A DNA stretch of 64,000 bases from Nostoc sp. TCL240-02. GTDB lineage: Bacteria; Cyanobacteriota; Cyanobacteriia; Cyanobacteriales; Nostocaceae. The DNA is taken from assembly GCF_013343235.1 (NCBI RefSeq), contig NZ_CP040094.1, forward strand, positions 4,774,501 to 4,838,500. Direction: 5' to 3'. Numbering within the stretch: position 1 is the stretch's first letter; each line of letters starts with the position of its first letter. The notes under the pieces were generated by a model. That model had not been told where the DNA came from and did not search any database. It saw nothing but the letters and a program-made list of their open reading frames with translations. The position numbers and the translations under genes were made by a program. This document shows, in pieces, positions 1 to 8,864 of the stretch.

Positions 1-238
1 TTAAAAGAAAGATACAAGCCGCAGCCGTTCCCAAAAACGCTGTCATAAAAAATGGATTGATTACCGTGATATTGATGGATTGCATAGCAGCAATGCCCTG
101 CGGCGGTTTCAGACGAGCAAGAGCGTTCATCACGAAAGTCGAGAAGGCGAAGAAAACTCCGGCTATTAGCCCGCAGCCCAGTGCCGAGAAAAGCTTTAAT
201 GCGAAATAATATTGTTGAGTTATCAGATGTTGCAGCAT
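1..238 (-). CDS. DUF1772 (anthrone oxygenase-like) membrane protein, partial
   Basis: This frame is open on the minus strand from an ATG at 238 to the window edge and gives 79 residues without a stop, so the 3' part is missing. The translation begins MLQHLITQQYYFALKLFSAL and continues with the glycine-rich segment GCGLIAGVFFAFSTFVMNAL, then AAMQSINITVINPFFM. That pattern of a first membrane helix with FFAFSTFVM and a following MQxIN motif is typical of the DUF1772/anthrone-oxygenase-like family of about 150-residue four-helix membrane proteins. The role in bacteria is unknown. The family call rests on motif recall only. No operon partner is visible because the gene runs out of the window. Confidence 0.6.
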   Translation of the reverse strand, partial: MLQHLITQQYYFALKLFSALGCGLIAGVFFAFSTFVMNALARLKPPQGIAAMQSINITVINPFFMTAFLGTAAACIFLL

Positions 239-287
239 CGCCTCACCGAAAAAATGGGTATGAAGCCCCGTCCTTGCAGGACAGCTT

Positions 288-470
288 TTGTTAATAGAAA
301 TACTAACGCTTTGGTATCCTATTTATTGGTTAGCAGGATTAGCAAAAGCTATCACTGCCTTAGTATCTCTATATACAGCAATAGCTCTAGCACCTTTAAT
401 TCCTAAAGTATTAGCATTACCAAGTACAGCACAGTTAGAAGCAGCGAATCTTTCAATGTATAACGTGTGA
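288..470 (+). pseudogene. remnant of the membrane segment of a cyanobacterial sensor histidine kinase
   Basis: About 60 codons open from a TTG, with the run LWYPIYWLAGLAKAITALVS followed by a TAIALAPLIPKVLALPS segment and QLEAANLSMYN. This is the characteristic last helices plus linker (ending in QLEAAN) that precede PAS/HisKA modules in cyanobacterial membrane-anchored histidine kinases. Everything normally before it (earlier helices) and after it (kinase core) is absent, and the next frame continues with an unrelated cyclic-nucleotide-binding domain. I therefore read it as a gene fragment left by deletion or rearrangement. It is probably not translated into anything functional. Confidence 0.5.
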
Positions 471-831
471 CTGTTAATGACAAGGTTGTTGAAGATTGTC
501 AGAATTGGCTGAGTTTCCATCCGGTTTGGGGAGAATTGCCAGTAGAGGCACTGCAAGCGATCGCTCAGTCGTTCCATTGCTTTGGTGTAGAACCCCAAAC
601 GTTGATCTACCAAGAGGGACAAACCCCCATCGGGCTGTACCTGTTGAAGTCGGGAACAGTGGAGATTTTCCAGCGTTCACTGATTGTCAATTGCTAATTC
701 GCTACCGGAATGCAGGGGATTTGTTTGGTCATACGCTGATTGCAAATAGGAACCTATCAAACCAGGGCGATCGCCCTGGAAGAAGTGAACCACAAGTCCG
801 TAAACGCCGCCCAAAAGCTTACCCTTTAATG
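467..831 (+). pseudogene. decayed cyclic-nucleotide-binding (CAP_ED) domain gene
   Basis: The first frame reads PVWGELPVEALQAIAQSF, then a GVEPQTLIYQEGQTP segment and GLYLLKSGTVEIFQRS. This is the start of a cNMP-binding beta roll of the Crp/CBS-cNMP type. It then stops at 695-697. The remainder of the beta roll is still recognisable but in other frames: LLIRYRNAGDLFGHTLI in a second frame near 690-750 and GTYQTRAIALEEV in a third near 755-800, ending at a TAA near 829. At least two frameshifts are needed to restore the domain. Together with the histidine-kinase remnant just upstream this is a degraded region with no intact gene between 239 and 1027. Confidence 0.5.
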
Positions 832-1027
832 ACAAAACCTCGGCACTCATTACAAAAGCAACTGCAAACCGCTTAAACCAAAAGTGTTTCGGCTTTTCTT
901 AGTGTCATTCGTCCTTAGGCATTGGGAAGAATTTCTTCCCTATTCCCCGGTTTGTCAGTCGGGAATAGTGACTTTTTAGCTCAAATATAGAGTATACTCT
1001 TCTTAACAGTTAATTAGTCTTTTTGTC

Positions 1028-1582
1028 ATGGCTAACCTACTACTTGACAACGGTACGATTGAGAGCGATTTAGGCGAAATAGCTCGTGAACTTGCGCCTT
1101 TTGACATTCAACTCAGACATTACGACCCAGGAACATCGCTACTCTTCCCCAATCTGTTAAACCAGGACGTTTTAACTGAGTCTGAGAAACGTTATTGCGT
1201 AGAACTCCATAACAGCGTCTTTGAATTTCTTCAGCAAGAAAATGGCGCTATCTGGTGTGACTTGCTAAATGTGCATCCAGGTTCCTTTAATCTTCATCAT
1301 CTGATAGCAACCTACAGCCGTTACCATACTCATCCTGCGCCTGAAGCCCTCTACGTGTTAGCAGGAGAAATGATCTATGGCTTTGTACGACCTGATGGCA
1401 GTCAGGTACAGCTTTTAGTTCAGGCACAAGACTATCTTTACATCCCCGCTGAGGTTGAGCATTGGTGTAGTCCAACTGCGTCGTTGAATTTCAAAGCAGT
1501 ACGCTATTTTGCAATAGCCGAAGGTTGGGTTCCCAATTATACGGGTACTCAAGTTAGTGATTCGCTCAATAAGCCAGGTTAA
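1028..1582 (+). CDS. cupin, acireductone dioxygenase (ARD/MtnD)-like protein
   Basis: 184 residues from ATG 1028. The cupin metal site of the ARD family is complete: H100 and H102 and E106 in the motif HTHPAPE, and H145 in PAEVEHWC. The sequence also has YVLAGEMIYGF after the first motif and the family-typical ending FAIAEGWVPNYTG. Classical ARD oxidises the acireductone of the methionine salvage pathway using Fe(II) or Ni(II), giving ketomethylthiobutyrate and formate in the iron form. The metal ligands suggest a catalytically competent dioxygenase, but no other salvage genes (mtnA, mtnB, mtnC) are adjacent, so a different acireductone-like substrate is possible. It follows the degraded region at 288-831 and is probably monocistronic. 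Confidence 0.72.
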   Translation: MANLLLDNGTIESDLGEIARELAPFDIQLRHYDPGTSLLFPNLLNQDVLTESEKRYCVELHNSVFEFLQQENGAIWCDLLNVHPGSFNLHHLIATYSRYHTHPAPEALYVLAGEMIYGFVRPDGSQVQLLVQAQDYLYIPAEVEHWCSPTASLNFKAVRYFAIAEGWVPNYTGTQVSDSLNKPG

Positions 1583-1724
1583 AGCTCAGTTACATTATTG
1601 CAAACTGTGATATTAGTTTTTATCCAATTGAACAGGTTGTCATCTACCTCAAAGAAACCACGGCAAACGCAGTATCATCTGACTTGACAAAATGGTTAAA
1701 TAATGTAGTGTAAAACTGAAAGAT

Positions 1725-2522
1725 TCACTCAACTTCCTCACAGAGAATTAACAGCGTTTCCATCGCCTCTGCTAGAGAAATCAACTCTGTCCAAGAGGAG
1801 CCACTAACTAAATTTTGGGCGTGAGCTAATCGGTTTCGCAACTGTTCCGCAGACTTTAGGAAGCGTTCACCAAACCGTTTGGATTTTAATCCCAGTTGCT
1901 GGAGAAGTTCTGGCTGATTTAAAATTAACTCTCGCTTATCACAGAATTGCAGATAATCTAACAAATCCGTAGCTTCGTTTCTTTCCTGACTCTCTCGCCA
2001 CAATCGTTGAGCAACCTCTAAGCGCTCAGGTTTGAGGACTTTTTGCCAAGAATCTTGAGGATAGTAAATCCGCACTAGGCGCAGCAAATTCATTTCTAGG
2101 AGCGTTACCAAGCCAAACAGCAGCATTCGCGCGGGTGCTTTCTGTAAGTCGCCACAGGTAATAATACCACTTACCTGATTGCAGTCCAAGACAAACAATC
2201 GCGGAGTTTGTTTTAGAATGGGTAGCAACTTGATCAATGGGGTAGAAATGGCTATGAGTTCTTTGGGATGAAACACCCGTTGATAATCGCCACACTTGCC
2301 TTCTTTGCCTTGAATCAAACTAGAGCGTTCTACATAACCGCTTATAATATCTCCTGTCTCAACGCCGATAACATCAAAATTTTGTGCCTGCATCCAATGC
2401 AGCACTTCTGTCGCCTCCGCATTAGCTGGCATAGCTTTGAGGGGTTCTGCCACATATTCAATGGTGATATTGTTCTCAAATAAACCCCGCAGGTCTTGAG
2501 AACGCGATTTTAGGTGTTTCAT
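1725..2522 (-). CDS. CBS-domain protein with C-terminal HEPN/Swt1-like helical domain
   Basis: 265 residues from an ATG at 2522. The N-terminal half (about 20-130) reads like a degenerate CBS pair: a VLHWMQAQNFDVIGVETGDI segment, then SGYVERSSL, and LFVLDCNQVSGIITCGDLQK, which matches the beta-strand/helix ending GIIT..DL of CBS motifs. The C-terminal third is all helical and contains RFLKSAEQLRNRLAHAQNLV. The R-x4-H spacing (RNRLAH) resembles the HEPN or Swt1-type RNase/dimerisation motif. CBS modules usually bind adenosine nucleotides, so a nucleotide-gated HEPN protein is a reasonable inference, but no function is established. It is a single gene; its 3' end faces the cupin gene. Confidence 0.55.
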   Translation of the reverse strand: MKHLKSRSQDLRGLFENNITIEYVAEPLKAMPANAEATEVLHWMQAQNFDVIGVETGDIISGYVERSSLIQGKEGKCGDYQRVFHPKELIAISTPLIKLLPILKQTPRLFVLDCNQVSGIITCGDLQKAPARMLLFGLVTLLEMNLLRLVRIYYPQDSWQKVLKPERLEVAQRLWRESQERNEATDLLDYLQFCDKRELILNQPELLQQLGLKSKRFGERFLKSAEQLRNRLAHAQNLVSGSSWTELISLAEAMETLLILCEEVE

Positions 2523-2559
2523 CCTCCGGTTGTGAACTCATGCTTGTACCATTTATTTG

Positions 2560-2654
2560 TGAAGCTGCGCCAAATTTCCTTTGCTTCTTCTTTCTTTCTT
2601 TGTGTCCTTTGCGTCCTTTGCGGTTCGTTCCTCATATAGTTCGGCGCACCTTCA
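2560..2654. mobile_element. MITE-like short element
   Basis: The ends TGAAGCTGCGCCAAA (2560-2574) and TTCGGCGCACCTTCA (2640-2654) are inverted copies with 13 of 15 positions matching. The interior contains the C/T-rich core ending TTTGCGTCCTTTGCGGTTCG that recurs at about 36000-36030 and 61720-61755 inside two other elements. No transposase is encoded, so any movement would depend on an enzyme acting in trans. Confidence 0.45.
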
Positions 2655-2690
2655 TACAGAATTGGTATTAAATAATCTTAGGGCACTCAC

Positions 2691-2776
2691 GTGATGTCTG
2701 CGACGGGCTACGCCTACGCCAGTGGAATTTTCTGCCAGATTACCCCTGCATAGGTGTAGCCCGCCATAGGCATCAC
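2691..2776. repeat. extragenic inverted repeat
   Basis: The left arm 2691-2714 (GTGATGTCTGCGACGGGCTA and CGCC) matches the reverse complement of 2753-2776 at about 19 of 24 positions, forming a long imperfect hairpin. Related GCGTAGCCCGC-type pieces recur near 3795 and 2755, indicating a dispersed palindromic family. Confidence 0.5.
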
Positions 2777-3038
2777 TATCTCGACAAATGCCATAGACCA
2801 ATATCATACTATTCTAGTTGGTATAAAGATAGTGACGTTTAGACATTTTCAAGTAACAAAATATTTTACAACTACAAAAAAATAAATATTTATGTAGTTA
2901 TTTGGATCAGATTAGTTGATTAATTTTGCTCAAAATGCCGAAAATTATCGCAAAAAAATGTTATTACTAAAACGACATATCGAATTGACAGTTGGTAGAA
3001 TTTTACCAAGATAACCAAAATTGATAAATAATATTATT

Positions 3039-3485
3039 ATGCCAAGAAAAGAACAAGGATGGGTTACATTTCAAACCTCAGAGGACGAGCGGAAGATTCT
3101 AGAGGAGTTTTGCGAACAGTCTCAACGCACTAAGACTGAGATTTTGCGAGAACTTGTGCGTAGTCTCACTCAGCACTCTTCAGCAGCAGTATTACCATCA
3201 CCTCAGCAGGAAAAACGGGAAGATATCTACTATAGTCAAAAACCTGACATAGAAAGTACTATTCCCAAGAAATCACTAAAAGTTAGCTCTCGTAATATTC
3301 TTAAAGGTGTTGTTAAACGAGTTGTTTATGGAGCAGTTAATAGTGAGGTAACTCTGGAAATTATTCATAAAGTAGAATTAACTTCAATTATCACCAGAGC
3401 TTCGGCAGAAGAGTTAGAACTATCTGAGGGAAAAGAAGCTTATGCAGTGATTAAGTCGAACGATATTGTGATTGCTAGAGAATAA
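3039..3485 (+). CDS. ribbon-helix-helix / TOBE (Mop-like) domain protein
   Basis: I start it at ATG 3039 (148 residues); an in-frame TTG at 3021 would add six residues but has no better signal. Residues 1-50 (PRKEQGWVTFQTSEDERKIL followed by TKTEILRELVRSL) look like a CopG-type ribbon-helix-helix DNA-binding module. After a low-complexity linker, residues about 80-148 (SSRNILKGVVKRVVYGAVNS, VTLEI, ASAEELELSEGKEAYAVIKS, then DIVIARE) form a single TOBE/Mop fold, which in ModE and Mop proteins binds molybdate or tungstate. This is inferred to be an oxyanion-responsive regulator. No molybdate transporter genes are adjacent, so its target is unknown. Confidence 0.65.
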   Translation: MPRKEQGWVTFQTSEDERKILEEFCEQSQRTKTEILRELVRSLTQHSSAAVLPSPQQEKREDIYYSQKPDIESTIPKKSLKVSSRNILKGVVKRVVYGAVNSEVTLEIIHKVELTSIITRASAEELELSEGKEAYAVIKSNDIVIARE

Positions 3486-3980
3486 AAATACGGGATTTTA
3501 GGCGTTGGGTATTAATTTTTGATGGTGAAGAACTGCAAGATAAATTGAGTATATATCATTTGATGAAATTCCAGAGCTAAAAAGGATTATCAACAGGTAA
3601 GAAAAATTGCTGAGGGATTAAGTGGTATGATTCTTATTTTGCTTGTTGCCACACAAGATTTTATACTCACTTTTCAAAAATCTTGATAACCAATTAATTG
3701 GCTAGCTATAGAGGCGTATATCTATGCGCCCCTACTGCTTTTAACCTTAATTTGACATAAATAACAGATGTGTACTCTTACAAGTTTTATCTAGCGTAGG
3801 CGTAGCCCGCACTTCTCTACTAGACGCTGCACGAACGATATATTTCCACTGCGCTCAGTACAAGCATCTCAGTGACCATCATAGATATCGCATCTACACC
3901 CATAGCAAAACTGACAAAGGTTACAACTTTTATTAAGCATTTTTTGATAGAGTGATGCTTTGTCAAACGCTCTCATATTC
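3486..3980. other. intergenic stretch without recognisable gene
   Basis: No open frame is supported. It contains a copy of the dispersed GCGTAGCCCGC / AGACGCTGC palindromic repeat near 3793-3832. Nothing else could be recognised. Confidence 0.4.
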
Positions 3981-5003
3981 ATGTCGTCCCAGGTATCGCT
4001 CCCTCAATCGCTCCATCCATACCTACCCATCACCGCTCTTGCGCCTATGCAGGATGTAACAAACCTCTGGTTTATGAAGGTCATTGCCCACTACGGCAGC
4101 CCTGACTACTTCTTCACCGAGTATTTCCGCGTCAATGATACCTCACGACTCAATCGTAACATTCTGGCAGCAATCACCGAAAACGACACGGGTCGCCCCG
4201 TTTTTGCTCAAATGATTGGCGAAAGCATTCCAGACTTAGTAAGAACAGCAATTGATCTTTGCCGCTATAATATCGCTGGAGTTGATTTGAATATGGGCTG
4301 TCCAGCACCTAGAATCTATCGCAAAAATGTTGGGGGTGGATTGTTGCTCTTACCAGAAAAAGTAGATCGGATTTTAGCAGAATTGCGGCAGGCAGTGAAC
4401 GATCGCCCTTTGACTGTCAAGATGCGCGTAGGTTTTGAAAATACAGATAACTTTTACAAAATTCTAGATATAATCAATCGCCACAACATTGATTTGTTGA
4501 GTTTGCATGGTCGCACAGTGAAAGATATGTACCACGGGGCAGTGAGATATGATTTGATTGCTGAAGCGGTTAGACGAGTTCATTGTCCAGTACTTGCCAA
4601 TGGCAATATCAACTCTGCAAAAACTGCTATTGAAGTGCTTTCTCAAACGGGCGCGGCTGGTGTGATGGTAGGGCGCTGGGCGATTGGTAATCCTTGGATT
4701 TTTAATCAAATTCGGCAAGCTTTGCGCTTCGAGCCGATCGCACCCGTTCCTTTAGTAGAAGTACGCAACTATATTGATCGTTTATGGCAGACCCCCACAG
4801 CAGCAACTATGCCAGAGCGATCGCGTGTAGGCTATCTGAAAATGTTCCTCAACTACATTGCTCTAAGTGTTGACACGGAAGGTCATTTCCTACGGCTAAT
4901 GCGACAGACGCAGACCGAGATAGAATTGTTTAACCTCTGCGATCGCATTCTCCTTGCCGATCTGACGAAAACTTTAGCCCTAGCACCCTCCTTGAGCGTT
5001 TAA
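3981..5003 (+). CDS. tRNA-dihydrouridine synthase family protein
   Basis: About 340 residues from ATG 3981; an in-frame TTG at 3960 would add seven residues. The Dus TIM-barrel landmarks are present in order: ITALAPMQDVTNLWF (FMN-binding start), FTEYFRV, GVDLNMGCPAPRIYRKNVGG with the catalytic-loop cysteine in GCP, LTVKMRVGF, LLSLHGRTV, PVLANGNI and GVMVGRWAIGNPWIF. The enzyme reduces uridine in tRNA D-loops using FMN and NADPH. The start of the fold (APMQDVTN rather than APMAGVTD) and the EYFRV strand place it away from DusA and closer to DusC-like or DusB-like proteins; the exact subfamily cannot be assigned by eye. It is monocistronic and convergent with the RTX gene. Confidence 0.88.
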   Translation: MSSQVSLPQSLHPYLPITALAPMQDVTNLWFMKVIAHYGSPDYFFTEYFRVNDTSRLNRNILAAITENDTGRPVFAQMIGESIPDLVRTAIDLCRYNIAGVDLNMGCPAPRIYRKNVGGGLLLLPEKVDRILAELRQAVNDRPLTVKMRVGFENTDNFYKILDIINRHNIDLLSLHGRTVKDMYHGAVRYDLIAEAVRRVHCPVLANGNINSAKTAIEVLSQTGAAGVMVGRWAIGNPWIFNQIRQALRFEPIAPVPLVEVRNYIDRLWQTPTAATMPERSRVGYLKMFLNYIALSVDTEGHFLRLMRQTQTEIELFNLCDRILLADLTKTLALAPSLSV

Positions 5004-5126
5004 GTAACTATGGCAACTATTTGAAATAGGCATTTTTGATGCTTTATGAATACGAATGCGAGGTGCTGAAAATAGTACCTCGCAATCTATCTGTGCTGTT
5101 TATTTATGGAAGAGTGTCAATTACCA

Positions 5127-7271
5127 TTAACCAACGACAAAATTGTTGTTGCTTAGTGACAATCCAGCAGATAATTGGGCAAATTTTACCTGATTAAAGA
5201 CAGATGCACTACCATCTTGGTCAAAGAACAGCCCACCTGTAGAAGAATCATAGATAAATCGTTGATTGCTTGTCGTTGCAGATGTTCCAACGATAAACTG
5301 ACTTTGCTGAAGTGAACCTATTGATAACCCGCCACCAAAATCAGCAGCCGATACCTGAATCAGGTCATTAGTTGGGTTGAAATCATAAAGACGATCAACA
5401 CCTTGATTGAAGCCCTTGAAAACAAACGTATCAATACCATCATTTCCATAGAGGCTATCATTACCAAAACCACCTGTCAGGATATCATTTCCATTGCCAC
5501 CTTTAAGGGTGTCATTTCCATTACCACCGCTAAGGGTATTATTCCCTAATGCGCCAAATGCAGAGATGTAATCATTACCATCACCCCCCAAGAGTAGGTT
5601 ATTGCCTGTTGAATAATCAACAATCAATTTATCAGCACCCGTGCCACCGTTGAGGGTGTTATTGCCTGATGCCCTGCGATAAACTCCTTTTTCGTCGCCG
5701 GAATCGTCGTATTCGTAGCCAGAAGCTGAGAGATAATCATTGCCATTATCTCCATTGAGTAGATTATCGCCTGTTGAATAATCAACATTCAAATTATCGT
5801 CACCAGCACCACCGTTAAGGGTGTTATCTCCAGTAGTGTTATAAAAAGCTCCTCCAAAGCCGCGGCCGTAGCTAGAACCGGAGAGAGAATCATTGCCATC
5901 TCCACCAGACAGCAGATTATTGCCTCGTGAATAGTTAACATTTAAGTAATCGCTACCAGCACCACCGTTAAGGGTGTTATTGCCTGAAGTATTATCAAAC
6001 CTATAGCCCTCAAATTCTGAGGCAAAGAGAGAGTCATTGCCATCGCCACCAGACAGCAGATTATTGCCTGTTGAAATATTAGCACTCAAGTAATCGTCAC
6101 CAGCACCACCGTTGAGGGTGTTATTACCAGAGGAAAGATTGACAGAGAGATAATCGTTATTATCACCACCATCCAGGAAGTTCTTACCTGTTGAAAGTAA
6201 GGCACTCAAGGTATCGTTACCAACGCCACCCTTAAGGGTGTTATTGCCAGACACTCTAGGGTCGTAGTAGCCACTAGAGGCAGAGAGATAATCATTGCCA
6301 TTGGAACCATCCAGTAAGTTATCGCCTGCGGAACCGTCAGCAATCAAGGTATCGTTACCAGCGCCACCCTTGAGAGTATTATTACCAGACACCACATTAC
6401 CTTCGTAGTCCCCTAATGCCGAGAGAATATCATTGCCATCGCCACCAGACAACAGATTATTGCCTGCTGAAGAGTCAACATTCAAGTTATCGTCACCAGC
6501 ACCACCGTTGAGGATATTGTTCCCTGCACCACCCCGTAGCAAGTCATTACCAGCACCACCGTCGAGGGAATCATTGCCAGTATCACCAACAAGGGTGTCG
6601 TTCCCCGCACCGCCAATGAGAGTATCATTTCCCGTACCACCCCGCAACAAATCGTTGCCACTCTTGCCGTCGATGCGGTCATTCCCGCCCTGACCATTGA
6701 TGACATCATTTGAGTTATCTAAACCTGTAACTTTGTTGTCGAGGTCATTGAGGAAAGTCACCGTGTTCTTGTTGAACACGCTAGTTGCAGTGGAGTTGGC
6801 ATCAAAGACATCAAAACTATCGGTGATGCTAGTTTGCCCATCAAACAGGATATTACCAATAGCTGGTCTGTTTCCAGAAGCTTTCAGGTTATCGAGGTTT
6901 TCTAGTTTGAAGTTTTTTAGAATCGTTTTGGTATTAGCAACCCCATCAAAGGTGATTTCCAGATTATTACCATTCTGGGTAAGCAACAGATTTTGGGCAG
7001 TCAAATCAGCACCCTGGAATTTGATCGTATCCACTTCGCCAATAACTGCTGCTGTCGGGTTTGTTCCTTTACCTATGCCACCAAAATCAGTGATAGTATC
7101 AGTCCCATCACCCAAGTTGTAAATAAATTTATCCTTGCCGCCACCACCAGTCAGAGTGTCATCGCCCTGTTTAGCTGTAATGGTATCGTTGCCTACTTTA
7201 CTGTTAATTATGTCAGCGCCATTACTGCCCAGTAGAGTATCATTACTGTTAGTTCCAATGATATTTGTCAT
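5127..7271 (-). CDS. secreted RTX-type calcium-binding repeat protein
   Basis: 714 residues from ATG 7271. The N-terminus begins directly with RTX nonapeptides (GTNSNDTLLG, GNDTITAKQGDDTLTGGGGK) and has no signal peptide, as expected for a type I secretion substrate. A non-repeat domain follows (about 45-165). Residues about 185-600 carry GGxGxDxLxG nonapeptides interleaved with a longer unit of the type SGNNTLNGGAGDDYLS...STGNNLLSGGDGND repeated around eight times. The C-terminus (DGIDTFVFKGFNQGVDRLYD, then about 80 residues ending SNNNFVVG) matches the usual cyanobacterial RTX tail that carries the export signal. Calcium binding folds the repeats outside the cell. No HlyB/HlyD/TolC genes are adjacent. 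Specific function unknown. Confidence 0.88.
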   Translation of the reverse strand: MTNIIGTNSNDTLLGSNGADIINSKVGNDTITAKQGDDTLTGGGGKDKFIYNLGDGTDTITDFGGIGKGTNPTAAVIGEVDTIKFQGADLTAQNLLLTQNGNNLEITFDGVANTKTILKNFKLENLDNLKASGNRPAIGNILFDGQTSITDSFDVFDANSTATSVFNKNTVTFLNDLDNKVTGLDNSNDVINGQGGNDRIDGKSGNDLLRGGTGNDTLIGGAGNDTLVGDTGNDSLDGGAGNDLLRGGAGNNILNGGAGDDNLNVDSSAGNNLLSGGDGNDILSALGDYEGNVVSGNNTLKGGAGNDTLIADGSAGDNLLDGSNGNDYLSASSGYYDPRVSGNNTLKGGVGNDTLSALLSTGKNFLDGGDNNDYLSVNLSSGNNTLNGGAGDDYLSANISTGNNLLSGGDGNDSLFASEFEGYRFDNTSGNNTLNGGAGSDYLNVNYSRGNNLLSGGDGNDSLSGSSYGRGFGGAFYNTTGDNTLNGGAGDDNLNVDYSTGDNLLNGDNGNDYLSASGYEYDDSGDEKGVYRRASGNNTLNGGTGADKLIVDYSTGNNLLLGGDGNDYISAFGALGNNTLSGGNGNDTLKGGNGNDILTGGFGNDSLYGNDGIDTFVFKGFNQGVDRLYDFNPTNDLIQVSAADFGGGLSIGSLQQSQFIVGTSATTSNQRFIYDSSTGGLFFDQDGSASVFNQVKFAQLSAGLSLSNNNFVVG

Positions 7272-8864
7272 AACTTTTACCTTCCTTAATCGATATTCCC
7301 GTAAATTTAAATTTCTCAGCCCTGAGTTAGTACTGTTTTAGAACACAAAAACCCGCCGATAGTTGACACTTTCGACATATTTTGATTTCTCTCTGGGGGG
7401 ACAGTAATTTTTATTGAAAATCCAAACTGTTGAGCAGATTGCAACTAGCACCTATCTACATGTCAAAATCTCATGCACTGTACAAATTAATTACTTTGTG
7501 TATGAACTCAAATAGTTTATTTCAGGCTTTTTACAAGCATCCTTGATTAAATACCGTAGGCGCAGCCCCAACTTAGGCATTCTTGAAAAATCATCACAAA
7601 ATCAAGCTTAAATGCCTGAGAATCACACCTTATACTTTAATTTTTCTGTCAATGCGTAAATCCTAGTGTCTTGAAAATAGGGAACAGTTAACTCTTGATA
7701 CAGAAGGTTATTTTCATCCCCTCGTTGTGGGCTATTGCCTGTGGGTGTCTAGCTTCAAAAGAGAGAACATTTAAATAACCTGATACTAACTAAATACTGA
7801 AATTTACTTGTATGTCTATACTTCAAAAAGTATCTTTGCATACTCTTTACATTGTAGGAGAAATATGTAAGTAAATGGTCATGAAAAAAGTAAACTATGT
7901 AAAGATAAATAAATCGCAATCGGTTTGAAGAAGAAATCAGAATGGGCTAGGCTAACAGGTGCGGAGGCAAAGACATTTCTGTTACTCTGGTCATAATCAA
8001 GATGCTCTCTACGAGACGCTGTGCTATCCGCTAATCATACAGAATTAAGGATGAATCCTAACTCCTAAATTCTGTTTTGATAAATGGGAAAAGCTTGGTC
8101 TACAAAGACTTTGGTATAAACTTTCTTCGAAGAGGAAAACCAAAATGCAAGGAGTCAGACATAGTTTTTTTGGAAGAATACCTGAAACATGATGAATTTG
8201 TTGTTACATACTTATAAATTTTTCTGCCGACCTACTTATGTGCTAAAAAATCCTCTTAGTGTGTTCTTCACATTTTCAGAGTTTATAGTCAAGATTTTGC
8301 AGACAGCAGTCACAAAGAAGTTTGAGCCGAGGCTTTCAAAGCAGGAAACCTCAAGATGCTTGAAGGATTGATAAAATACATCTTTTAATTTTTGAGCGCT
8401 GCGATGCCTGTGGTTCTTGCTAGCCTACGCCTGGTAATAAATTATATCTGTGCAATAATCGCGATCGCTTACCAAAATTACAGATGCAAAGATGCTCAAA
8501 TATCCAGGCTGAGTGAATTACTCAGTGTATAAATTGTACGAAGCAAGACCTTCAAAGCCACAATTACTGTAAGTGAAACAAAGTTATATCAAGTTCGGAT
8601 AAATACTTATTAATAACGCTAGAAGAATTGCAGTGTATATATCTACGTCTTATGCTCAAACGGATTGCGATCACACGTCAGGCGACAGAAGCAACAGTCA
8701 TACAAAGGTATAAATGGATAGTGTTGAGATGATTTACCTCTAAACTGAGTTGAGCAATTTCCAAAGCTTTTTGGTACAGTATTCTAGAAAATCCAGATGA
8801 CAAGAATAGGCGAACGCTAATTGCAATTGCCAGTTTATTGCTCAAAATCAAGAATGCAGTTGCT
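7272..8864. other. 1.6 kb gene-poor AT-rich region
   Basis: I see no convincing gene in this stretch. A 60-codon frame at 8189-8371 (MMNLLLHTYKFFCRPTYVLK...) has no recognisable motif and no ribosome-binding site I trust. Copies of the CTCTACGAGACGCTG dispersed repeat (about 8001-8016) and HIP1-type octamers are present. The size suggests a decayed gene or an RTX regulatory region, but nothing proves either. Confidence 0.35.

Larger units (their letters stand above)
2523..3038. other. gene-free intergenic stretch with MITE-like element and inverted repeat
   Basis: There is no credible open frame. It holds a small element bounded by imperfect 15-bp inverted ends (2560-2574 and 2640-2654), an inverted repeat at 2691-2776 built around GGGCTACGCC/GGTGTAGCCC, and an AT-rich leader before the RHH-TOBE gene. 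Confidence 0.5.

Noticed and set aside
8189..8371. 60-codon plus-strand frame
   Set aside because: AT-rich, no ribosome-binding site, no motif; likely chance.
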